Positions 54,902-64,000 of a DNA stretch of 64,000 nucleotides are shown one piece after another. Position 1 is the first letter of the stretch. The number at the start of each line of letters is the position of its first letter. The notes below the pieces were generated by a model, which was not told where the DNA came from, ran no database searches, and was given only the letters and a program-made list of their open reading frames with translations. The position numbers were made by a program, and so were the translations under genes. Source of the stretch: Galeruca laticollis (taxonomy: Eukaryota > Arthropoda > Insecta > Coleoptera > Chrysomelidae); NCBI GenBank assembly GCA_963921935.1, contig OY998175.1, positions 207,096,655 through 207,160,654 of the forward strand. Reading direction: 5' to 3'.

Positions 54902-57122
54902 CAGGGTGTTTCTATATTCGACCGACAACGCTCTACCACAGAGAGATCTGAATAAATGATTCATTTTGATATAGGAATACGAACCCTTACGGGGCCTAGT
55001 TGCTGAGATATAGGGTATTCAAAATTTTAAATCAAAATCAAAAATTTGCCATAAATCAAAAACGCCTCTAAATTTTTTTTCCAAATTTTGTTACCAATAT
55101 GCTCCTTAATAAAGTAATATTTTGACAAACAAACTTTGGAAAAATTTAACCAGTGGCGCGCTGTCGGGGTTAGTTGTCACTTTTATCTGTTTTTTACGCC
55201 ACTGGAGTAAATTCTTCTTTTAATTTTGATTTAAATTGCCTGATTATTTTTAGTTACAAAACTAATAACCTTTTACGGAGCTAAAATAAACGGTGTTGTA
55301 GAAATTTGCCTCTAAACAAATGCATGTAATTAAATACTACTCAATATTTCTAAGTATAATCCTAGATCTCTAGTAGATTAAATCATAGAAATTTAAATTA
55401 GTTTTCACATTAATTTTGCTGTTATAAAATTAATTTTTCATTTGAAGAGTTGGCTGATATGTTAATGATTTACGGGGAAGCTCGAAAAAATGGTAGAATG
55501 GCAACTCGTTTATACCAACAAAGATTTCTCAATCGTCGAATTCCACATCATTCTACATTTGCAAGTTTTGAAAGAAGGCTGAAAGAAACCGGAAACTTGT
55601 TAATTAAAAGAAATAATGCTGGAAAGCAACGAACAACAAAAGACTGTGCATCTGGAAGAGGAAATATTAAATAATATTTTTTAAAGGTCACCTTTAAGTA
55701 CTCGAACTGTAGGTGGCGCTTTAAGAGTGGACCATTCTACTGTATGGAAAGTTTTAAAAGAACAAGTGTTACATCCATACAAATTGGCCACTGTTCAAGC
55801 ATTAGAACCTAGAGATTTTCAGGTGCTTATGGAATTTTCAAACTGGTATTTACAAAAGTGTTGTATCGAAATTTTCCAAAATATGTGTTGTATACAGACG
55901 AGACTAGATTTACTAGGGAAGGCATTTTCAACTCTAGAAATAATCACGTTTGGAATGAAGAAAATCTGCACTTTGTTCGTGAAAGGGGATTTCAGCATAA
56001 ATATTCGGTTAATGTGTGGGTGGGTATGGTTGGAGATTGCTTAAATGGAGCAAATCATACGCGCTTTCTGGAAGAAATGTTGGATGAATTGTGGGAAAAT
56101 GTACCGTTAAATATTAGACAACACATGTGATTTCAACACGAAGGGGCATCTATTAAATTTGCTGCACCTGCAAGAAATTACTTAAACAGACGTTTTAGAG
56201 ACAAATGGATTGGTCGGGGTGGACCCAATTGTTGGCCTCCAAGATCACCTGACTTAAATCCTATCGATTTTTTTATATGGGGCTCTATGAAGTCCTTAGT
56301 GTACGAAACAATTATCGAATCTTAACAAGATCTATTAGCTAGAATTCAAGCAGCGGCATAAATCGTTCAATCCCATCAAGATTTATTCTCAAAGACACGT
56401 TTTCCAATGACAAAACGGTGTAAGAAGTGTATTGAAGTAAGCGGCCAATAGTTTAAACAACTACTGTAACTTTGTCAATTTTGTTATTGTTGTAATACAG
56501 TGTTGTTTAAATTTAATTTGTGCCATTATTATTTTTATTTTCATTGCCAATTTTGTTATTATTGTAATACATTTTTGTTTGAAATTGAGATTATGAGTAA
56601 CTTGTAGGTATTTGTTTTGAACTACTTACGCTTAACCATTATTCAAAATTAAATGAATAATTGATTAATTTGTAAACTACTTACATGTTTTCAGACTTTT
56701 GTTTAGAGGCAAATTTTTACAACACCGTTCATTAAAGCTCGATAAAAGGTTATTAGTTTCTCAACTAAAAATAATCAGGCAATTTAAAACAAAATTAAAA
56801 AGGAATGTTCTCCAGTGGCGTAAAAAAATAGGGGGATAAAAGGGACAACTAACCCTGACAGCGCGCCACTGGTTAAATTTTTCCAAAGTTTGTTTATGTC
56901 AAAATATTACTTTATTAAGGAGTATATTGGTCACCAAATTTGAAAAAAAAATTTAAATGCGTTCTTAATTTATGTCAAATTTTTGATTTTGATTTAAAAT
57001 TTTGAACACCCTATATCTCAGCAACTAGGCCCCGTGACGGTTCGTATTCCTATATCAAAATTAATCATTTATTGAGATCTCTCTGTGGTAGAGCGTTGTC
57101 GGTCGAATATCGAAACACCCTG
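54902..57122 (+). mobile_element. Mariner-like element with about 420-bp inverted arms
   Basis: CAGGGTGTTTCTATATTCGA and its reverse complement, flanked by TA (54900-54901, 57123-57124). Arms run to about 55325 and from about 56700. Transposase on the plus strand. Inserted in a BED-finger gene. Confidence 0.75.
55438..56450 (+). pseudogene. DUF4817-type mariner-like transposase
   Basis: Begins around FSFEELADMLMIYGEARKNG (no ATG at the position used by the sister element; first ATG at 55459). Frame breaks near 55660 and 55860. Then YVLYTDETRFTREGIF (first Asp), SVNVWVGMVGDC, a stop at 56128, FQHEGASIKF where the second Asp is replaced by Glu, and WPPRSPDLNPIDFFIWG (third Asp). The C-terminus contains stops (ES*QDLL, AA*IVQ). 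Confidence 0.7.
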
Positions 57123-57124
57123 TA

Positions 57125-57193
57125 TATCGCGTTGGACCTACACTATCAATAACCGTAAAATGCAACAATACTTTACTTTTTTTTGTCAGACAT
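57125..57193 (-). pseudogene. hAT-type BED zinc-finger protein, part 1
   Basis: ATG at 57193 reads MSDKKK then, after a stop or 1-bp shift, HFTVIDSVGPTRY, the first half of a BED finger (HFTVID is typical). The Cys pair expected after it is gone. Removing the insertion and one TA puts it in frame with 54899. Confidence 0.5.
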
Positions 57194-58010
57194 TTTTTAA
57201 ATTTTGATTATAGTACCTACTAGTAAAAATCAAACTTGGCCGCAATAGCATTTATATAAAACTAAAAAGAATAACTGAAATTTTAAATAGAAAAAAGTAT
57301 ATGCATATCATCTAAAATTTACTACCCATTCTCAAAAAAAATCGGCATCACCAATACAACAATATCAGTCTCATTTATACGAAATAAAAAACTCTTATCT
57401 GTTTTTGAAATAAGAACCTCTTTTTCCCCTCGCCGACAAAGGGATTAAAGACATAACAATCAACATTCCAGAAAACGGCGCGTAGTTTACGAATTTATCA
57501 TATAACTTATAACAGAGACCAAACGCTTTTGTGATAATTATTTTCTAGTTGATATGTTAACAAAAAGAAACATATTTGATAAAATATTATGTAAGGAGAG
57601 TACGGCTCTGTGGGATGGTTTACCCTTCATATACATGCCGCCCTGACCTGGGATAGAAATGAGATATAGTTAGTTGTTCATTTGTGTTGAAAAAAATACA
57701 ATTTGGCTGTTTGAATAAAGGGTGTATTATAACGAATAAGTTGTTTGATATAATTAAAAGTAGTGGAACAAAATATTTAAACATTGTAGCATTTTCACTA
57801 AAAATAATATAAAAACATGCAAATACCTATGTATAATCAGAATTCTTTAAGAAACGTCGCGGAAATTACTTATAGATGATTATAAATTCTGAGTGATTTT
57901 GTTTTTAAAGTAAGTAATACCTAATTAAAATACAAACAGTAAACTTATCAGACTTTATAATATAAATATCATAATTCTGGTTCCTTACTAATTTCCAATG
58001 TAGTCGGAAT

Positions 58011-58068
58011 CCGGACTAAGTAGGAAGTTATCTATGAGCCTAACCCATAGATAACCTACTTAATCCGG
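58011..58068. repeat. Hairpin, about 23-bp stem
   Basis: CCGGACTAAGTAGG-(AA)-GTTATCTATG pairs with CATAGATAACCTACTTAATC CGG across an 8-9 nt loop. Confidence 0.75.
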
Positions 58069-58299
58069 TCCAGAGCACGGAATCCGAACCACTCAGTCAG
58101 GTAGGATAAAATTGTTTGGATTTGTAATAGGTAAGTAAGTAGCATATGGAAAATAAGTGCCACAAATACAATGCGGTTTGTAGGTAGACCTAATTTTATA
58201 GTTACAGAATAGTACATTCTATATCAAGGGTGGAATGAGCAAAATTCTACTTGAGTAGCAAGTTTCTACGAGTGTAGAATTTTGAATTCCACGCATGTT

Positions 58300-58440
58300 T
58301 TAGACTATAATTTTTCTAGGACTATAAAATAAAAAACAAAACAACATATATTGAATTGCTAACTCCTTAATTTCTGGAGGAGTTGTGGTAGTTGTGGTGA
58401 AAGAATCGCTGCTGTCAGTATCAAACACGAATGAAGCCGT
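58300..58440 (-). other. Short open stretch with coding-like bias
   Basis: Minus strand, reading TASFVFDTDSSDSFTTTTTT then PPEIKELAIQY before running into AT-rich sequence and a stop. Acidic/Thr-rich, no family recognised. It lies inside the interval bounded by the 22-bp direct repeats, so it may be mobile-element sequence. Confidence 0.2.
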
Positions 58441-59410
58441 GTAATAGCTATTATTTAAATCAAATTATACAAAAATTTACTTACTTTTTATGAAGTATTA
58501 ATCAATTTTAATTTGAAATTTAAAAAAATAGATACTAATTAAACATTTTTGACAGTTGACAATCTTTATTTTTTTCTTAAAAACTGCTACACAATACACG
58601 TACGCTGCACTTCCAACTCTAACAATTAATACTCAACGACCATATTAGTCATTTTATGTTCATTTTAGAGGGTTCTTTATGCATTTTGATATTTCTGCAC
58701 TACTTCTATTCTGCGTGGTGCAGCTGGTGTAGAAAACGGAACACGCCTATTTTCTCTTTCTGTCAAATGAACCGTCACATTTAGAGGGCGCCATAAGTAT
58801 TCATTCTATAACAAGGGCGAGAATGAATATTCTTGCCCTAGGGCTAGAATGAAGCTATTCAATTATCAAAAACTACGTCGGAATATAGAAATAGTCATAG
58901 AAAAAAAGTTTTATCGGCTTTTAAAACAAGCCACGCCCAAACGGTAGGTGGCTATAGAAACAATCGATACATACAAGGTTACGCCACGGGCAATTTTAGT
59001 ACTTAATACTTAGCATCGTTTAAAAAGCAAGAAAATAATAATCTTTTTCACCAAAATTTTAATTCCTTAACTATTTTGTTAAAGAATTAGAACTATGTAG
59101 GTATTTCATATTGTCAATATATGTAGGTTTTTTTATGTATTGTATTCCAATGCAAAGTTCTATGTAACCCTTAATACCTACCTATACCTAAAATGTAAAT
59201 TAAGTTTCTAGTAGGTAGGTATATCATAATGCCTTTCATAATGGAAATATCTTAGGTATTATGAAAATCATATGGATAATAAGAATCCAAATTCAATTTG
59301 TATTATGTAGGTAACTATTTCATAATTTCAATTCTTAAATTCAGTTTCCATTTTATGTAGGTATGAGAGTAGTTTTATTACCTAAACTTTATATTTTAAA
59401 ATTAGTTACA

Positions 59411-60558
59411 ATGTACAGAGTGTTCCATAACCACGGCCGCGCCAGGTGTTTCTGCGGCTGTGTGCAACCGCCCCCTATTACCCCTTCACAAAATGAAAGA
59501 CGGTGAAAGAAGTACAAAGATAAAGACGTTTGAACTTATTAGTTTTAACAAAAAATATAAAATTATTACATTTTTCCAACACAAATAAAATAACGGATAA
59601 GTATATTAAAAAAACGCAACAAGTGAAATATAGTATTGATTTCCGATATCTCAAATGAATATTGTGTATTGCAGACATAAGTATTTTTTATAATATTCTT
59701 GAATATTGACTCGACGCGACGTTTATATTTATTAAGCTGGGAATTCTTAATTATAACATCTTACTCACATAAATATTTTTTAGTTTACTTTTCTATTACC
59801 ACTCAAAAGGAAATTATTTGAATTATCTAAACTTCAAAAAGTGTATTGAAGAATATTCACCTAACATAACAAAACCGGATAACATCTAAAATACAACTTT
59901 ATTTATTGTTTTGCTGCAATAATAGTAACATCAAGTGGCGGCCGCCACCCATTAGGCTTGCCGCCTGTGTGCTGTGCAGTGTGCACCCATTGCTCACTTG
60001 GATGGCGCGACCACCGTACATAAACAATGAAAAATCCGCTTGTGGCGTCTGTCTGTTTCCAAGCAACAAGCTTTTGAAATCTGTTATAGAATTTTTTCGA
60101 ACAATTATTATTATTATCAATGGTTCTTGGATTATTACCACTGAAAATAGTGTTGTTTTTTCGCGCGTTGTCTATTATGTCTCTATAAGTGTAGTTTTTT
60201 CTAAACCATTTGCAAACTACAATTTGGTAAACTAATACCAAATTACCACTATGCATAGAACAATAAAATATCTCGAAAACTAATAATTTTAGGTACCTAT
60301 GGGAAATGCTTGATCAAAATAGAAGTTTGGTAATAGTACTCGTCGCCAATGATATAAAATTCAGATTGATCCATTTAAAATTACTGAGAAAATAATGTAT
60401 TTGACTTGATAAATATTAACAAAAACATTCGTATTCATTAAAAAACATGGCTTCAATGGATTTGGTATTATTCACTCACTATAATTCAATTATACCTACA
60501 GGGCATTGAAATTGTTGGTTATAACTTTTCAAATACTATAACAGATTATAGGTAGGTA
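59411..60558. other. Stretch with a local GC island
   Basis: Mostly AT-rich. Positions 59935-60060 are GC-rich with open frames on both strands; the minus-strand one (60256-59903) runs to a stop followed by AATAAA, but its composition suggests no known domain. An element-end-like CAGAGTGTTCCATAACCACG begins at about 59415. Confidence 0.3.
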
Positions 60559-62981
60559 CAGGGTTATTCACTATAAATTACCCACCCCTTATCATCGTTA
60601 TTATTGCCTACAGAAAAAAAAGTTGAATGTTAAAGTTGTGTGCTTGTGACTAAATTTTGATAAAATGCTATTAAACACCCAGTGGCGTGCAGATTTCAGG
60701 GGATACAAATTTTTTAATATTTTTTTCAAATGGGACACCCTGTATATTATTGAATTTTTGGAGTGGTTTTTTTTGCTGATTTCAAAAATATACCATATGT
60801 TACCCCTATCTTATAACGTTTTTGAGTTATTAGAGGTGAGGAAGAAAAAGTTCAAATACCTATTGAAAAATAGAAAACAAAAAATTTATTTAGGAAATTT
60901 AAATAACATTATAAGTCATAAAAGATGTTCAATATGCCCACCATTATTGCCTATGCATAATTGATAACGTCTTCTTATATTTATAAGTGCATCGGAAATT
61001 GCTTCATTATTGACATTCAGATTCATTATTTCAAGTCGAATCGTGTCTTTAATTAATTGAATATTATTATTATTGTTATTAACAATGTCTTTTAGAAATC
61101 CCCAGAAAAATGAATCCATAGGGGTCAAGTCTGGACTGTTAGGTGGCCATTTAATGCTCCCATTATTTCCTATCCATATTGTGAATACATTATTCAAATG
61201 TTCTTGAACGGGTAGGACATTATGAGGGGTTGCCCCATCTTGCATCCAAATCATACTGGCAAGCTAGTCTTCCGAAAAATTTTGTATAAGGATATTTTCT
61301 ACTTCTGGGATAAGTATTTCTTGATAGGTAACTCCTGTCAATATATAATCATAAAATATTGGGCCAACAATTTTATTTCTAAAAATTCCGCACCAAACGC
61401 TAACAGTTTTTCTTCCTGATTTCTTTATTTGTTTAACCAATCTTTTTCTGTTGTCCTTTCTTTCCCACGACCTTCGATTTTTCCTATTGAAAACTCCTGC
61501 CGGGAAAAAGATGACTCATCAGTCCATAATATTTTAGTTAGATAATCGGTATCTGCATTCAAGTTTTGAATCATTTGTTGGCAAAATTCCAGCCTTTTCC
61601 TCTTATGAGCCTCTGTTAAAACTTGCAGGGGTAAAATTTTATATGGTTTGTAGTTGTGTTTTTTCAACGTACGTTGGATTTTGGAATAACTTTTACCTAA
61701 TTGATCTGCTATATTCTTTATACTACATTCAGAATTTTCTAAAAAATAATGCAATGTATCAAAAAAGTCTATTCGCGAATTAATATGTGAAGGCTTACCT
61801 TCGAAATGAAGCAGTATATCTAGCTGTTCTTCCTGGTTTTCTTGAATAACACGCTTTTTTCTACTGAAACTGAAGGTATGATTCACCTTTTGGTAAATAT
61901 TTTTGAATGTATTCTCTGACGGTGTTGGACGATTTGGATACAATACTCTATATGCTCTTTTTTCTGCACGTTTATTATTGTTGTTTTGTATATAACAAGT
62001 ATATATTTGAACTTTTTCTTCCTCACTGTAAACCATTTTGATTATTCTGTTAAAGAAATGTCACTAAACAAACATAATATAGTTGTCATTTCCATAGCTT
62101 ACTTGAAAAATATTAACTTTCATAGGATAGGTATTTACAGTAACAACTAATCCAAGTGGGTTTTGGTGAATTCATGCACGACATAACTTAGTTTTAACTT
62201 TAGACTGAACTTAAGATTGCCTTAAAAATACTTGTTGGGTGTTCATGCACAACTTAACATAAAGATAGACACAAGTGCAGAAAGTGTATTTATTATCTCG
62301 GAACTTGTCGTTCGAGCATTTAATTCGGTAGTGTATCTTAATTCTGAACTGAGCGATGAGTTATTTAAATAATTAGAATCATATCCAGTTCGCGATATTC
62401 ACAGCATAATTCGAATAAAATCGACGTTTCCAGTCGGCAATTTATGACGAAGGCGGTTCTTTCTACCATCTTCCTCTATCTAATAATCATTTTATTTTTC
62501 GTTTTCGTTAAGATGTCTAATGGACATGCGCAGAACCTGATTTGCACGAAGAATTGAAAGTTGGCCAACTTATGACTTTCTTAAATCACTCTTAAGTCCT
62601 TAAGTCGCGTGCATGAACATTACCATAAAAAATTATAGTTTCATCTTAAGTTTATGATTAAGTTATGTTAAGTTATGATTAAGTTACGTCGTGCGTAATC
62701 GACATCTAATAACTCGAAAGCGGTATAAGATAGGGGTAACATATGGTATATTTTTGAAATCAGGAAAAAAAGACCACTCCAAAAATTCAATAATATACAG
62801 GGTGTCCCATTTGAAAAAAATATTAAAAAATTTGTATCCCCTGAAATCTGCACGCCTCTGTATTTTTGATAGCAATTTATCAAAATTTAGTCATAAGCAC
62901 ACAACTCTTACATTTAACTTTTTTTTCTGTAGGCAATAATAACGATGAGAAGGGGTGGGTAATTTATAGTGAATAACCCTG
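60559..62981 (-). mobile_element. Mariner-like element with arms of about 278 bp
   Basis: CAGGGTTATTCACTATAAAT and its reverse complement, TA on both sides (60557-60558, 62982-62983). Arms extend to about 60835 and from about 62704. Inside each arm, 184 bp from the tip, is a second terminus-like GGGACACCCTG|TA. Transposase on the minus strand. Confidence 0.75.
60916..62036 (-). pseudogene. Mariner-like transposase, nearly intact
   Basis: ATG at 62036 starts MVYSEEEKVQIYTCYIQ, the DUF4817 N-terminal helix-turn-helix. A second HTH (IADQLGKSYSKIQRTLKKH) follows, then ILWTDESSFSR with the first catalytic Asp. One frameshift near 61495 moves to the frame giving AGVFNRKNRRSWERK and SGRKTVSVWCGIFRNKIVGP; one stop near 61266 follows, then WMQDGATPH (second Asp) and WPPNSPDLTPMDSFFWG (third). 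It ends IGNNGGHIEHLL at 60919. Only two lesions were seen, so this is the youngest transposase here. Confidence 0.8.
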
Positions 62982-63034
62982 TACAACCTCATATTGTTAT
63001 AATGAGGAAGTGAAGCGTTCAGTTTTACAGTAAA

Positions 63035-63230
63035 ATATAGGGTGTTTCAAAAAACGATAACTTTGATCTGGACCGAGTTATATGGAACACCTTTCTAATT
63101 TATTTTGAAATATAAAGCTATCTACAATTTTTATAAATTATTTTTTGAAGTGAAAACTTCTTTAGACGCCTTAGACACTTTTTTGGATGAGGAAAAACAT
63201 TAATTTTCCGTCATCGTCACGCTGTATGGT
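63035..63230 (+). mobile_element. Possible mariner-like terminus
   Basis: TATAGGGTGTTTCAAAAAAC resembles the CAGGGTGTTTC termini of the elements at 4615 and 54902. No partner end before the satellite; low confidence. Confidence 0.25.
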
Positions 63231-63259
63231 ACCTATACTGAGTATATATGTGTACTTTT

Positions 63260-64000
63260 GAGAACATGGGCGTACGATAAAATTTTTGAGCGTTGATTTG
63301 CTTGAAAAAGTTTCCTTCTATCATGACCGTTCGATAAAATTTATTAAGGGGGTTCGTTGAGTTGTGAAAATTACAATTTACCATGGGCTTAAGATAAATT
63401 TTTAAAAATGGGTTGATTTATTTGTAAAAATTTCTTTTCATCATAGCCGTACGATGAAAATTTTGAAAGGGGGCAATTTTTTGCAAAAACATTTTTAGAT
63501 GGGTTTGATTTAGTTGTGAAAATTTTCTTCTGTCATAGCCGTACGATGAAAATTTTGAAAGGGAGCAATTTTTTGCAAAATTTTTTATAACATGGGCGTA
63601 CGATAACATTTTTAGAGGGGCTTTGTTAATTTCTAATAATTTCTATTTACCATGGGCGTACGTTTAATTATTTATTAAAGGGAGTTGATTTAGTTGTGAA
63701 AATTTCCTTCTGTCATAGCCGTACGATGAAAATTTTGAAAGGGGTCAATTTTTTGGCAAACTTTTTTATAACAAGGGGGTACGATACATTTTTTAGAGGG
63801 GGTTCGTTAATTTCTTAAAATTTCCATTTACTATGGGCGTACGATGAAAATTTTAAAAGATGTAAATTTTTTGCAAAAAAATTATAACTCGGGCGTACGA
63901 CAAAATTTTAGTTCGTTGATTTGTGAAAATTCTCATCTACCTTGGGCGCAAAAATTTTTATGACATGGGCCTACGATAAGATTTTTAAAGGGGGTTCGTT
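63260..64000 (+). repeat. Satellite-like array, running off the window
   Basis: About a dozen degenerate units of roughly 55-65 bp share a GGGCGTACGAT or AGCCGTACGATGAAAATTTT core followed by a G-run and GTTxxTTTxxTTGTGAAAATT or CAATTTTTTGCAAAA. Two unit types appear to alternate; the CATAGCCGTACGATGAAAAT variant recurs at about 63433, 63534 and 63715. Confidence 0.75.

Larger units (their letters stand above)
57194..59410. other. Long stretch without a clear gene
   Basis: AT-rich. Contains a hairpin at 58011-58068, a short palindromic motif at about 58812-58840, and a 22-bp direct repeat (TTCTATAxCAAGGGxGxxATGA) at about 58219 and 58804 that may delimit a small insertion. A minus-strand open stretch at 58440-58310 is listed separately. 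Confidence 0.4.

Noticed and set aside
59899..60256. Overlapping open frames on both strands in the GC island
   Set aside because: No domain, no splice signals that decide a strand; open length is expected from local composition.
63260..64000. Regularly spaced repeat considered as a CRISPR array
   Set aside because: Units are contiguous and degenerate, with no unique spacers; the context is eukaryotic.
1..64000. tRNA and rRNA genes
   Set aside because: I looked for B-box-like GGTTCGAATCC motifs with an acceptor stem and for rRNA-like blocks and saw none; the tRNA-Ser similarity at 7534 is only the 18-nt primer site.

Overview
This is a eukaryotic, AT-rich window that reads as a transposon graveyard in an insect genome. 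No prokaryotic operon, rRNA, tRNA or CRISPR array is visible. The mix of element families (four CAGGG-ended Tc1/mariner-like elements with DUF4817-type transposases, Sola-like, PIF/Harbinger, piggyBac, hAT and Crypton-like remnants, BEL/Pao and Ty3/gypsy retrotransposons, several non-LTR retrotransposons) together with short introns with GTAAGT donors suggests an insect, perhaps a beetle; the order is inference. Nearly every coding sequence is broken by stops or frameshifts, so most calls are pseudogenes. Similarity calls come from recognising motifs by eye, not from searches.

Layout. 0-2.3 kb: degenerate mariner-like transposase, then a GC-rich minus-strand coding remnant with a 16-residue repeat, then a hAT-type terminus. 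3.2-4.3 kb: a GIY-YIG (Penelope-like) remnant, a dispersed repeat and one convincing cellular-type exon (4062-4325), of which a decayed copy lies at about 10.98 kb. Between the two copies sit a mariner-like element with about 0.8 kb inverted arms (4615-7141) and a Ty3/gypsy 5' region (tRNA-Ser-type primer site at 7534, gag remnant at 9551). 12.3-21.2 kb: a mariner-like element whose right part and flank have been tandemly triplicated (period about 2.9 kb). 22.45-25.25 kb: a nearly complete Sola-like transposon with a three-exon transposase gene and a 4-bp target duplication. 26.2-32.6 kb: an RNase H-bearing non-LTR element cut in two by an RTE-type non-LTR element. 32.6-35.7 kb: a second Sola-like transposase on the minus strand, directly abutting the RT domain of that non-LTR element.

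35.9-36.8 kb: a (TA)n tract and an LTR-like region with a TATA box. 37.1-39.6 kb: a PIF/Harbinger element whose DDE transposase lies antisense inside the intron of its MADF/BESS partner gene. 40.6-41.8 kb: the C-terminal half of a piggyBac element, cut off at a microsatellite. 42.6-43.4 kb: a non-LTR RNase H tail. 44.1-45.8 kb: a gag fragment and a Crypton-like tyrosine recombinase. 47.7 kb: a perfect 100-bp palindrome. 48.8 kb: a MITE related to the element at position 1. 49.2-53.55 kb: a decayed BEL/Pao element. 53.55-54.2 kb: a second, inverted copy of the gag fragment. 54.7-57.2 kb: a hAT BED-finger gene split by a mariner-like insertion. 60.6-63.0 kb: another mariner-like element, fairly intact, followed by a satellite array running off the window.

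No set of genes here works together as a pathway. What links them is history: repeated nesting, tandem duplication and inverted duplication of mobile elements around one or two possible host exons.
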